Assembly (NCBI GenBank): GCA_024398815.1
Contig: JAKSIL010000004.1
Location: forward strand, 1 to 64,000
Origin: Fibrobacter sp.
GTDB lineage: Bacteria > Fibrobacterota > Fibrobacteria > Fibrobacterales > Fibrobacteraceae
Length of the DNA: 64,000 nucleotides
Reading direction: 5' to 3'
Shown: positions 46,881 to 59,400 of the stretch, piece after piece
Layout: the number at the start of each line of letters is the position of its first letter
Numbering within the stretch: the first letter of the stretch is position 1
The notes under the pieces: generated by a model
What the model saw: the letters and a program-made list of their open reading frames with translations, nothing else
The model's database searches: none
Told to the model about the DNA's origin: nothing
Made by a program: the position numbers and the translations under genes

Positions 46881-49800
46881 CTACAAATTCTGCAATCCAA
46901 GTCGTTCTATAGCGATTTTCTTGCCAGTCTGCACATCGGCCTTACCGCTTCCAAGTTTCGGCAAAGCATCCACTTTCACCACATAACTCGGCAGCATCAG
47001 GGGCGGGAGCCCCACTTCCTTGAGCATGGACTTCAATTCGTCTTCTGACGGCTCTCCGCAGTAAACCAGGGCGATTTTTTCACCCTTGCTACCGTCGGGA
47101 ACGGCCACGGCAAAGTGCTCTATTTCGTCAAATTTCGAATTTTCCGAGATTTTGAAATCCACTGCGCCGAGGCTTATCATTTCGCCGCCAAGCTTCGCGA
47201 ATCGACTGTAGCGGTCCACAATCGTAATAAAGCCATCTTCATCAATATGGCCCTTGTCGCCGGTCTTGTACCAGCGATGACCATCGATGATGGCGAGTGC
47301 CTGGGCGGTACGTTCCGGGTCCTTCAAGTACCCCTTCATCACCTGCGAGCCGCCAATCAAAATCAAGCCGTCTTCGCCAAGCGGCAATTCTTCGAGCGTA
47401 TCGGGATCCACCACGCGGAACTGGGCTCCCGGAAGCGGAGTTCCCACCGTGCCGGGCTTGTTGCCCACAATAACAGTCTTGTAGTCGTCCAAGAGCGTGT
47501 CGAACGTGTTCACGGCGGCCACAGGAGTCGTCTCGGTGCAGCCGAAGCCTTCAAAAATCTCGATTTTGAACTTGGTACGGAACAGCGTGCGCACGTCTTC
47601 GCGAATCTTTTCGGCACCGGCATAAATAAGGCGCAAATGCGAGAACATCAGCGGATGCACGTGGCGGCTTCCACCCCACATACGCAGGAACGTACCCGTC
47701 GAAACCATCACGCTCACCTTGAACTGGGCGCAAATGCGGCCCACTAGGCGGGCGTCCGTCGGGTCCGGGCACGTGGCTATGGGAATACCCTCCACCAGGC
47801 ACATCATGGTGGTAATGGAGAAACCGAACGCATGGAACAACGGCAAAATGCCAAGGAACACGTCTTCGGGGCCAGGGTTCAAGTCGTGTGCGCACTGTTT
47901 GATTTCACCCATCAAGTTCAACTGGGTCAGTTCGACTCCCTTGGGCTTGCCTTCGGAACCGGAACTGAAAATGACCGTCGCCACATCGTCGAGGCCGACC
48001 TTCTTGATGTACAGGCGTTCCAAAAGCCACGAAGGCAATAGCATCACTCGCAGGTAATTCAAGGCAAGCGTAGGCTTTTTCAACTGCTTCGCCAAGTCCT
48101 CCATATAGAGGACCTTGTACTTGTCCAAAAGATTTTCAAGAGGGACGCCCTTCTTCTTGAGTTTATCCACGAAGGCATGCGCCGTAATGATGGTCTTGAC
48201 ATCGGCCAGATTACAGCAGTAGTCCATGGTTTCGGGCGTGCTGGAGTAATTGAGGTTCGTAACGGTCTTGCCCTTGATAAGCAAGGCCATGTTCACGATA
48301 ATTCCAGGGCCCGAAGGCGGAATCATCACACCGACGCACTTCTCGCCCTTGGTCAACTTTTCAAGCATCTTGCTGAAACTGAAGGCCGCCGTAGCAAGCG
48401 AGTAACCAGAAAGATGCTTGCCATCCGGGCTAAATACCACAGGTGAATTGCGTTTGCGCTTCGTGGAACGAATCCAGGAATTGGCTATGGGCTTTAGCAC
48501 GCGGCTGTAAGTTTCCCAAGCCGTAATGGACAAGTCCTGCACATGGCGTTTCAGTTGCACCGGAGAAGTTTCCGGGGGCAAAGTTTTCCCAAAGACCACG
48601 CAAATCACACGACCGCCGGAATGAACAATCGTCCGGTAGCCGGCGCTGGCATTGGAATAAGTACTCCCCCACAAGCCCTGAATATAGAACGGGACAAGCT
48701 TCAAGTTTTCTACGCCATCCAAGGCTCGTTCGAACTTGAGCCTAAAGTTCAACACCTTGCCCGTTGGAGAAAGGCCATTTTCAGGGAACATGGCGACCAC
48801 TTCGCCATTCTTCAAAGCGGCGTTGGCCTTTTCCATAGCCTCTTCGGGTTTGGAAAAATCCAGGTCGATGACGTTCATCTGCGACAAGAGCAGGCGAATA
48901 TACCATTTTTCGTAGGCCTGCCTGCAAATCACAAAACGAATCGGACGCGGGCTCGCCATTTGGAGCAACACCCAGTCAATGTACGAAACATGGTTGCCAA
49001 GCAAAAGAACCGGACCTTCCCAAGGCAAATGCTTGAGCCCCTTCACCATCAAACGATAATGGATAGAGAGGAACGTGCGCATAATCTGGCGAAGCATGGT
49101 ATGGGGCATGGCCCACAAAGCCCAGATTGTACCCGCCAAGCACACAAAGCCCAAAATGAAGAACAAGTCCATGCGGTCGAAGCCCCAATACTTGCGGGCC
49201 AAGACCACCAGACCGTAGAAAAGCAGCACAGAAAGATTCTGCACGGCGTTATTCACCGAAAGCACATGGCCGGCAGACCTGGGTTTCGTGTTGTACAGGA
49301 GAAGGCTGAGCATGGGCAGCATGTAGATGCCGCCACAGAATCCAAGACAGGCAAAAGCGATTGCGTTATAGGGGCTGGGAATTAAGGGGATTACGAAAAT
49401 CAAGATGGCGGCGCCCGCCGTACCCAGGGGAATAAGCCCCGTCTCGATAAAAGCCTTGGACATGCGCATGGCATAGGCGAAGCCCAAAACAAGGCCAATG
49501 GCAGCCCCAACAATCGAATAGGTCGCCGCCAAATCGCCATGCAGCAAATCACCCGTAATAAACTTTTCCTGCACCACGAAGAACATCAGGAAAATCATCA
49601 CCCAGAACATCGAAAGACCGATAATGGACTGGCGAACAGCGCGATTCTTCCAGGACTTGTAAACTTTACGACGAGCGAACTTCAAATTGAAATACTTGTT
49701 CCAAGGGAACTTCAGGAATTCGTCGTAAGCACCGATGGCCGGGAGGCGGAGCGCAAACAGGATTCCGATAAGCTCGATTACCGCAATGGCGACCGTCACC

Positions 49801-50333
49801 GGCAAAAGGGACTGGTAAAGATTCCAGAAATCAATGGTCGGCGGAACGACCCTGTCAAAAACGACCGCCACACCACCAGCCGAAAGCACGATGCTTACGA
49901 AGGTGACAATCATCAGAATACCGCTGCCCGTCGAAAGGTAGCGCACCCCCATGAGTTCCTTCATGTAGCCATTCTTGGCAGGAGCCTGGAATGCCTGCAA
50001 AATGAAAAACAGGCCTATGGAGACATACGCCAGCGGAAAACTTCCCCAAAAAGCAGAAAGAGTCAAAAGTCCAGAAACAGGCAGCGAAAGGACCGTCGTC
50101 CACAAAAGCACCTTTTCCTTGGGATGCTTATCCGAGAAATAGCCCGCAGGCGTGAGCACCAAAAGGCAAGGCAAAAGAAGCAGCAGATGGAGCAAATAGA
50201 ACTGCCAGGACCCTGTGGTCAAGAGCCCCATTCGGCTAAGCACAAGCTCCATCATGGCAATCACCATCGTCGGAGCCGCGACCTGCGTAAAAACCAATCC
50301 AAAAAATGAAAAGAAACCTTTAATCTTGCTCAT
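46881..50333 (-). CDS. Fused LplT-type transporter, PlsC acyltransferase and acyl-ACP/CoA ligase
   Basis: The 1150-residue protein joins three functions of lysophospholipid repair. Residues about 1-415 are an MFS-type LplT-like flippase with 10-12 helices. Residues about 425-620 are a 1-acylglycerol acyltransferase with NHVSYID (H448, D453; HX4D), MFPENG and GLWGS. Residues about 650-1150 are an AMP-forming ligase with FSSGSEGKPKG (about 788-798), GCTETTPVA, WYKTGDKGHIDEDGF and a final GKADVQTGK. In E. coli, LplT and Aas are separate neighbours; here they are one chain. The likely job is to take up lysophospholipid and re-acylate it in the inner membrane. AAAGGTG precedes the ATG, and TATCTTGT (50354-50361) is a possible -10. 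Confidence 0.92.
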   Translation of the reverse strand: MSKIKGFFSFFGLVFTQVAAPTMVIAMMELVLSRMGLLTTGSWQFYLLHLLLLLPCLLVLTPAGYFSDKHPKEKVLLWTTVLSLPVSGLLTLSAFWGSFPLAYVSIGLFFILQAFQAPAKNGYMKELMGVRYLSTGSGILMIVTFVSIVLSAGGVAVVFDRVVPPTIDFWNLYQSLLPVTVAIAVIELIGILFALRLPAIGAYDEFLKFPWNKYFNLKFARRKVYKSWKNRAVRQSIIGLSMFWVMIFLMFFVVQEKFITGDLLHGDLAATYSIVGAAIGLVLGFAYAMRMSKAFIETGLIPLGTAGAAILIFVIPLIPSPYNAIAFACLGFCGGIYMLPMLSLLLYNTKPRSAGHVLSVNNAVQNLSVLLFYGLVVLARKYWGFDRMDLFFILGFVCLAGTIWALWAMPHTMLRQIMRTFLSIHYRLMVKGLKHLPWEGPVLLLGNHVSYIDWVLLQMASPRPIRFVICRQAYEKWYIRLLLSQMNVIDLDFSKPEEAMEKANAALKNGEVVAMFPENGLSPTGKVLNFRLKFERALDGVENLKLVPFYIQGLWGSTYSNASAGYRTIVHSGGRVICVVFGKTLPPETSPVQLKRHVQDLSITAWETYSRVLKPIANSWIRSTKRKRNSPVVFSPDGKHLSGYSLATAAFSFSKMLEKLTKGEKCVGVMIPPSGPGIIVNMALLIKGKTVTNLNYSSTPETMDYCCNLADVKTIITAHAFVDKLKKKGVPLENLLDKYKVLYMEDLAKQLKKPTLALNYLRVMLLPSWLLERLYIKKVGLDDVATVIFSSGSEGKPKGVELTQLNLMGEIKQCAHDLNPGPEDVFLGILPLFHAFGFSITTMMCLVEGIPIATCPDPTDARLVGRICAQFKVSVMVSTGTFLRMWGGSRHVHPLMFSHLRLIYAGAEKIREDVRTLFRTKFKIEIFEGFGCTETTPVAAVNTFDTLLDDYKTVIVGNKPGTVGTPLPGAQFRVVDPDTLEELPLGEDGLILIGGSQVMKGYLKDPERTAQALAIIDGHRWYKTGDKGHIDEDGFITIVDRYSRFAKLGGEMISLGAVDFKISENSKFDEIEHFAVAVPDGSKGEKIALVYCGEPSEDELKSMLKEVGLPPLMLPSYVVKVDALPKLGSGKADVQTGKKIAIERLGLQNL

Positions 50334-50367
50334 TTTACACCTTTTCCAGGCTTACAAGATAGAAAAA

Positions 50368-50386
50368 GCCCGCCGTGATGGCGGGC
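50368..50386 (-). terminator. Terminator of the 9-kb cadherin-type gene
   Basis: GCCCGCC (50368-50374), loop GTGAT, GGCGGGC (50380-50386). On the minus strand the stem is followed by TTTTTC. It separates the giant gene from the acyltransferase gene. Confidence 0.88.
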
Positions 50387-50405
50387 CAATCCGTTAAATA
50401 TGAGG

Positions 50406-53400
50406 CTATCTTTTCTCCGGACGCCTATAACCGAAGGATTTCAGCAAGTTGTCGGTGACCTTGCGCTTTGCACCGACCTTGTTCGCGTCCTTGCCCTGCT
50501 TATCCACAGGCGGCAACGTACACTGCAGCGTAGAACGCATTTCGACTTCGGTCTTGTAGACATAGGAACCGGTGCCAAAGCGCTTGCCGCTCTCGGTGTG
50601 TATGTATCCCTGCTTATCGGGCTTCATTTCGAAGTAAAGCTTCAAAAGACCCGCATCATCGGCGTAGTCAGGATCGTTCAAATCCTGGTTAAAGCTGAAG
50701 TAGTCCACAAACGAACCCAAGGACGTGTAAACCCAAACATTCACGTACATGGTCGTCTTGTAGAGGCTTGCCCTCGAGTAGTCCGTCCCGAGGCTATCTG
50801 CAAATTCCTCAGAGCAGTAATCCTTGACGAATTCCTCGACGGTCACCTTTCTTGCCTTGGCGGCATCCACACCGTCGATATTGACCATGCCGTCCTTGCC
50901 AACGAGTTCATCGAAGGTCGCAAGACCGCTCAAAATAGCCTTGCCGGAGCCAGAACCGCCGTAAGTCGGCACCTTGATATCGATTCCGAGAGTCGGACCG
51001 AGATGACCCTTGAGACCCGGATACGGAGTGTCTTCGCTGCCAACCTTGGAACCGAAGTCACCGCCAATCAAAGTTTCAACTTCATCGCCAGTCTGAGCGT
51101 TCTTGATGGACACAGCGAAGGTTTCGCCCTTCTTCGGCGGATTAGCCTCGTAGTATTCGTCCACAAGATCCTGCGTAATCTTCGTCACCGGCTTCTCGAC
51201 AGAAATATCGACATCCTTCGCGTTCTTCATGATGACGTAAACAATGGAACTGTCGCAGTTGCCCGCCTTGTCGCAGTAGAAGCGAACAATGCCGTTTGCG
51301 CCCTTGTCAAGTCCCTGGAGAGCCAATGTATCCTGGACAATTCCGTTCACGGTCCAAGTCACTTCGACAGAGTTCGTATAGACAACTTCCTCGTCAACAG
51401 GAGAAAGGATTTCCACGACAGGTCCCACCTGGTCAATCACGATAAACACAGCCTGCGATGCCGTATTGCCGAACGGGTTCGTGTAGGAGTACGACACATT
51501 GTAGCCCACGTTGCCTTCGGCGTTCTTCACCATGGAGCCCTTGCTATCGGCCGTGTAGGCAATCGTCACCGTATTACCGCTTTCATCTTCGTAATCGTAC
51601 GTCACAGAGAAGAGGCCAGCAACCGTATACTTGCTCTTGCCGGAATTGCTTCCAGAACTGGATCCGCCCTTGTCGGACTTGCTGCTGGAGCTGGACTTGC
51701 CCTTATCAGACTTACCCTTGTCGGACTTGGAACCCGACTTGCTGGAGCTAGAGCCTGGAGAATCCTCACCTACATCGTCCCAGCGGCCTTCACCCGTAAA
51801 GGTTTCGGCAGCAGAAGCAGTCATGAGACCGCCATCGGTCGACATCAGCAAAGCTTCACCGGTAACAGCGTCAGCCTTGTACGAAAGCGAGACATCCTTG
51901 CCGTCAACCTTGGTTACATAGGTTACAGTAATGACTTCGATGGAATCGATGGTTCCTTCGTCCGTAAGCACAGCCGTCTTCTTGATTTCGCCATCATTGT
52001 CAGTCAAATAGCTCACCGTCACCGTTTCGCCATTCACCTTCTCCGTGTACGAGACCTTGACTTCGGTACCGTTCACCGGTGTATAGGTCATTTCAGAAGC
52101 GGGCTTGATATTCAAGGCTATGCCCGATTCCACAATATCGTTAGCCTTGGTAAAGTCCTTCTTGGAAACATTGACCGTATCCAAGTTCAGCTTGACCACA
52201 AAGGATTCCGTAGTACCGAGAACCGTATCCTTGACCGTCACACGGATGTCCTTCTTCGGATCGTTCACATAGACGTTCGTATCGCGGGCATCGACCTGTT
52301 CGACCACGGTAAAGATGTTCTCCGCCTCGACGGTATCCACCTTTGTCGAAACAGTCACAATCGGGGCCGCAGTGCTGTAAATGACCACCAGGGTATCGGC
52401 GCCCGGTTCGTTCATGGTCGGGTCGTCATACGTCTTGATGATGATGTTTACGCCTTCATGAAGCTTTTCGGCATCAGGAGTCTGCGGTTCGCCATTCACC
52501 GTCCACGTGATATTCATGTCAGGCAAGTTCGTATAGACGGTATCCCTGAGCACGCTGCACTTGTTCACACCGTTCTTCGACCAGCAGGAATCGCGGTTGT
52601 CCGCTTCGATGATTTCCACCTGAGTCTTTTCGTACAGGTCGTTCACATGGATTTTAACGACAGCCGTATCCGTAAATTCGCCGTCTGTCACGAGGACCTT
52701 GATGGTGTACAGAGAATCGGCTTCATAGTCAAAGACCTTTGTCGTCTTGATGGTTCCGTTCTTCGTCACCTGGAATTCTTTGCTCTCGCCCACCAGTTCA
52801 AACGTCAGCGTGCTGAAAATCTTGGCCGTATCCAAATCGGAAGCCTCGACCTGGCCCACCACCGTATTCTTCTTTGAATTCTCGTCGACAAAGAATTCCT
52901 GGTCCTTTACGACAGGAGTTTCGTTCACGTCATTGACACGAATGGTGATTGTCGTATCCGAATGCAGCTTGTCCGGGTCGGTCACGCGAACCTTCACCTT
53001 GATTTCGTGAATAGTCTCGTAATCGAACAGCGAACCGTCCTTCACCAGAATATCACCGGACTTCGTTACAATCACGTAATCGCTCTTTTCCACAAGAGAG
53101 TAAGTCAGTTCCTGACGACCATCCGGATCACGCGCAACGACAGTTCCAATCTTCGTAGAATCCGGAACATTTTCATCGATATCGAATTCCGTATTCTTGA
53201 ATTCCGGCGTTTCAGGCACGTTGTTCAAAGCGATAACCATGGTATCCAAATCAAACAACTTCGGATCTTTTTTGTCGGACACCTTGACCACGACAACATA
53301 GGAGTGCGGTTCCGCCTCGTAGTTGAATTCCTTCGTAGTCGTGATGACGCCATCCTTGGAAACATTGAACAAAGCAGTGTCTCCCGCTACAGCCGTATAT

Positions 53401-56400
53401 ACGTTCTGCTTAAACACCTTGGCCGTATCCAAATCGTCAGACTTGATTTTGCCCACCTCGGTACCAGCGGGTTCATTTTCATTGAAATCAAATTCCTGCT
53501 TGGCAATTATCGGATTTTCGTTCACGTCGATAATCTTGATGGTACGCACGATGGTATCGGTAAGGCCATCCTCGTCGGCGACCGTAATGACGACATCGTA
53601 TTCATGCTTGATATTTTCATAGTCAAGCTTGGAACTGTCAGCCACAGTGACAACCACCCTGTAGTTGTCTTCGCCGACCTTTTCCACATCAACCTTGAAC
53701 AAGGAATCCACCTTGCTTCCGTTGGTTTCCTCGATGGTTGCCGTCAGACTATCGACATCGCCATCATCCTGGTCAACAACCTTGTACGAAAGGATTTCCG
53801 TACCCGTTGCGGAATTTTCCTCGATGCCGACGACAATCTTGTTCTTGTCACCAGGGTTCTCGGGATCGTCAGAATCATCGACGCAGTTGTCGTTCCTCTT
53901 GCACTTGTCGATTTCGTCGTCTTCGCCGTTGTCATCGCTGTCCGGGATGATTTCCGGATTCTCGTTCACGTCCTGGAGACTGATTGTAATGGTAATCGTA
54001 TCCTTGAAATCCTTGGCAGACATGTCGAATACAGCCACCTTAACGGTATATTCAGAACTCTTTTCGTAATCCAGCGGCTTGATTACATAAAAGCCGATAG
54101 TGCCGGAGTACTTTCCGCCAATTTCATCCAGCTTAAAGTATTCGTTATCGATACTGTGGCCAGCGGAATCCACCACAGAGACAATGTTGTAATCATTGTG
54201 TCTGAAGTCAGGATTCTTGGAATCTTCGTCAAGGACGATGACTGTACCAATCGCCGTATCGGGAGCAACGTTTTCTGCAACAACGAAGCTGCCCTTCTTA
54301 TCCAAAGTGAAAGGTTCATTAATATCTATCACGTTGATGGTACGCACGATGGTATCGGTAAGGCCATCCTCGTCGGCAACCGTAAGGGTTACGTCATAGG
54401 ATTCTTCAATCATTTCGAAGTCAAGTTTTTTTTCGTCCTTCACACGGACCACAAGTTTGTAATCGTCGCCGAACGGTTCGACACTCGCCACAAAGAGCGA
54501 TTCAGCGCCAGTCTTATTCACATCGGTTAGCGTCGCCGTCAGACTATCGACATCGCCATCATCCTGGTCCACGACCTTGTACGAAAGGACCTCGGTATTC
54601 GTTGCGGAATTTTCCTCGATACCGACGATTATCTTCTTCGGATCGTCCGGATCCTTGATGCAATTACCCTTTTCCTTGCACTTGTCTTCTTCGTCGTCAT
54701 CACCATCTTCATCGCTATCCGGGATGATTTCCGGATTCTCGTTCACGTCGTTGAGAGTAATGTCGAAGGAAATCGTTTTGGTATAAGCGGCACTGTCGGC
54801 ATCGTACACACGAACCGTAATCGAGTACTTGGTACTCTGTTCGTAATCCAACGGATTGACAACATAAATGCCACCCTTGCCGGAGTATTCACCGCCAATT
54901 TCCTTGATATCAAAGAAATTCTGGTTCGCGATGCTCGTTCCTGTAGAATCCTTCACGGAAACAATTTCAAACTTGTTGTGCCTGAAGTCCGGATTCTTGG
55001 AATCTTCGTCATGGACGATGACTGTACCTATCGCCGTATCGGGAGCAACGTTTTCTGCAACCACGAAGCTGCCTTCCCTATCCAAAGTGAAAGGTTCGTT
55101 CACGTCTTTCACCTTGATGGTGCGTTCGAGCGAAGAAGTTTCGCCCTGGACATCAGTAACCGTAAGAATCACGTCGTAAGACGCATTGACATTTTCGTAA
55201 TCAAGCAGAGCTTCGTCTTTCACCTTTACATAGAAGGTATCGTTGGAAATCTCAACCTTGAACAAATCTTCAGCTCCGGAACCGTTTTTATCGACTATCG
55301 ACGGCACCAGTTTACCAGCGTCAGCGGCATCCACATCGGACACGCTGAATTTCTGAATCTTAGTCCCGGTTGCAGAGTTTTCGGCAATGATATACGGACC
55401 GTTGCAGTCAATATCGCCTTCGAAGCAATTCAATTCGGGCTTTTCGTTCTGGTCATCGACACCAACTTCTATTTCAACAGTCTTGGAATATTCAGGTTCT
55501 ACAGAATCATCGAATACTCGCACCGTGACCGTATACGTCTTGCTGTTTTCGAAGTTCAAAGCGTTCTTAACCATAAGGCCGATTTCGCTACCCGTCTCAG
55601 ACTTTGCGATTTCTTCGAGTCTGAAGAAGTTCTGGTTTTCAACTTCGTTGCCAGAAGCATCCTTTACAGAAGTGATTTTGGACTTGTTATTCCTGAATGT
55701 TTCATTCTTGGTATCTTCATCAGTGACGACAACCTTGCCAATGGGCGCTGTCGGAACAGCATTTTCCGCAACCTCGAAATCGCCGACCTTAGCAAGTTCA
55801 AACGGTTCGTTCACGTCATCCACCTTGATGGTGCGTTCGAGCGAAGAAGTTTCGCCCTGGACATCAGTAACCGTAAGAATCACGTCGTAAGACGCATTGA
55901 CATTTTCGTAATCAAGCAGAGCTTCGTCTTTCACCTTTACATAGAAGGTATCGTTGGAAATCTCAACCTTGAACAAATCTTCAGCTCCGGAACCGTTTTT
56001 ATCGACTATCGACGGCACCAGTTTACCAGCGTCAGCGGCATCCACATCGGACACGCTGAATTTCTGAATCTTAGTCCCGGTTGCAGAGTTTTCGGCAATG
56101 GTATACGGACCGTTGCAGTCAATATCGCCCTCGATGCAATCCAGTTCAGGCTTTTCGTTCACGTTCTGGAGGTTGATTGTCACCGTAGCGGTGTCTGCAA
56201 ATGTTCCGTCGGTCACCCTTACATGGATTGTAATCGTCGGATTGACTTCGTAATTGAGCACAGAATTGTCGACGACCTTCACATTGGCGCCGTCCATCTT
56301 GAACACGGAATCGCCTTCAACGACATTGTATGTCAGAGTGCTATAAGAAACATTCTTTGTATCCGGATCGCGAGCGACAACCGTTCCAATCACGGTGCCG

Positions 56401-59400
56401 TTCGGGACGTTTTCATCCGGAGTGAACGTTGCGTCGTCGATAGTCGGAGCTTCGTTCACGTCGGTGACGAAAATCTTGGTGTCTGCATAAACGCTGTTGC
56501 TTCCGGAAGTACCGGAGCGGTCGGTCAAATGGATTCGCACTTCAAAACTTGCGGTATCATTTGCCGCATTGAAGAGAGTTTCGTAGTTCAGCTTGACGCT
56601 GTCCTTGACACTCAAAACAATATAAAGCTTGCTATTTTCCGCATTCTCGGCAACCGTAACATCAAAAATTTCAGCAGCATCGGCAATCGTGCTTTCCGGC
56701 TCCCTGTTCAATTCCTCGAGAGTAACAACGAACTGCCCCTGGACATCATCAGCGTCTTGGTCGATAATCTGAATCGTGCCAAACACATGATCAACGGCGA
56801 CATGTTCAAATTCGTTGTAGGAATCCTGGATGTCGACAATCTGAGGAGGTTCGTTCATGTCCGTAACATGGACCGTAATAGAAATTTCTTCGGAGTATTC
56901 TTTCAAAGTTTCGTCATAGGCGCGCACGACTACCGTATAGCTCTTGCTAGATTCGTAATCCAGCTCTTTTTCCACATAGAGATTTCCAATCTGTGAATAC
57001 GGAATCGTTTCTTTGATGCTGAAAAGGCCCTGGCCAGAGACATCCCGGCCCAGCGAATCGGTAACGGACACAATTACAAAAGCATCCTTTCTAAAGTCGT
57101 CGTTTTCCGTATCAGGGTCATTGAGAAGAATGCTGCCGACAGGATCGACAGGAACCGTATTTTCAGGGACGGAGAATGCGCCACTCGTAGAATACGAGAA
57201 CATTTCGTTTTCATCGTCAATTTCGAGAGTCACCACAGAATAGACGGAATCGACACCGGCACCACCCGTGGTGGAAGCGTCATCTTTGACCTTCACTCGA
57301 ATCGTCAAGGATTTGTCCTCGGACTCGTAATTCAGGACAGCACCACTCTTTACGGAAAATTCTCCCGTAGTCGGGTTAATCTCATACAGACTCGTCACCT
57401 TGTTGTAGTTTTCTTCCGTATATTCGTCGGAGAACTTGTCATCGAAGGTGTACGTCAACTTATCACCGACATCGACATCGGACGCCACCACGGCACCCGT
57501 GACGTCGTGCGACAGTTCACCAAAGGTAACAGTCGCATTGTTCGTCACCGGTGCATCGTTCACCGGAGTGACAGTAATGGTCATCGCATACGCCTCTTTA
57601 GAAACAGCTTCCTTCGTATCATAAATCTTGAACGAGAATGCCGTTGTTCCATACCAATTCTCATCGCCTTTGAAAGTCAGCAAATTTGCCTGCAAATCCG
57701 CCAAAGCAACATTAGCTCCGGCAACAACAGGTTCTTCACCGACAAGCAACACACCGTTTTCTGGCAAGCTCACTATATTGACACCAGCCAAAGAAACATC
57801 TGGATATTGAGAAGAGAAAGCAAAATATTCGTCAGTGAAGATAAAAGATTCATCTTCTTTAAGAGATACAGCATTATCCTCAGAAACAGGTTCCCTATTG
57901 GCATCGACAATTGTCAATGGGAAAATTCCTTCTGGCGCTTGTTCACAATTTTTGCCATTGTCGTCACATTCTTCCATCATAGCACCAACCATGTTGTATA
58001 CACGCAGGCCTACAATTTCAGGGACTTCAGTTTCAGTATCCAGCTTAACATTTAAATAAATAGGTTTATCCAAATAAATGGATTTTGCCGAAATAGTAGC
58101 CTTACCAGTACTTACACCACATATTGGCATTTCATGATACCCATTTTCATCACTGCCGCTCAAGTTAAAATCAGCATTCGAAGCCGTGAACTTACTGTTG
58201 TATGAATTTGTCGCAAAGCAATAATCGAAATAAACGGGCGACACGGATTCAGCATCCAAAGACATGTTAATAGCCACCCATTCGTCATTTTCAATATACG
58301 CACCATCGGCAAAGGCATTCGGATTCACCTTCAGCAAAGGAGCTTCAAAAGGCATATAGACAAAGTCACCTGAGAACTCTGCACCAACATTAATTTTTGT
58401 TGCAAGAAGCTGACCCGCAAGTTCAGTATTGGAACCAAGAGTCATCGTTCCACTAGTCATATACGTTCCTTGAAGATACCTTCCCCCGTTTCTTGAGCCC
58501 AAATTAAGATCTCTTGTCGTATAAAAAATCATATTTCCAACATAATCTTTGTTATTCACAATTTTCGAATTGGTCGCATTATTCCAACGATGGTTGCTAA
58601 AGTCGTATGTAGCCCCCTCAGGCACATAGGCAACCCTTATAGACGTTCCAGAACTTATACTCAAATTCCCTTCAATAAAGAAACGTGCATAGCTATTGGC
58701 ATTTTCCATACGAACAATAACATCAACCGTATTACTGAAAGTCATTCCAGAATACAGGAAATCCCACCTTTTCTTTCCCGTTTCTTCATCTTTGGGCGGA
58801 ATATCAATGTAAACAGTAGAGGCTCCATTGGAATTATAATTGCCCATATTGATTATATCGGAAGGCAAGCTTGTATATGTCGGGATAGTGACGTGTGTCG
58901 GTACAGCAGGTACACTCGCACAAGCTGTAGCGTCGTTTTTAGAACCTGTTACAGGATGCGGATTCCCTTTTGCATCGTTTGGGGTTCCCGATGTATAAAC
59001 CAACCCCGAATTTGAGATATTACCACAAAAAGCGCCATTAACGTAAATACCATGATCACCCGGTAGCAAAGAACCATTGACACGAGCCGGACCTGTCGTG
59101 AAAATATCCCCCCCCATACCTCCGGAAATATTTCCTCCTGCATAAATTGGTCCACCAATCGCATGCTGTTCAAAAGTGAAAATAAAATTTCCCGCAGTTC
59201 CCACAGCACCAACAGAGTCCAACATGACACATCGTCCTATGGATATTTCTTGGGTACCCCAGAACTTGAACTGCATCAAGTCTTTCCAATACTGTTCCTG
59301 TTGAGCATCTCCAGAGGCTCCGCTAAACACAAACGGAGCCACATCCACAGCCAACACCGGGACCATTCCAAGCAAGACCAATATGATTGCTTTTAACTTC

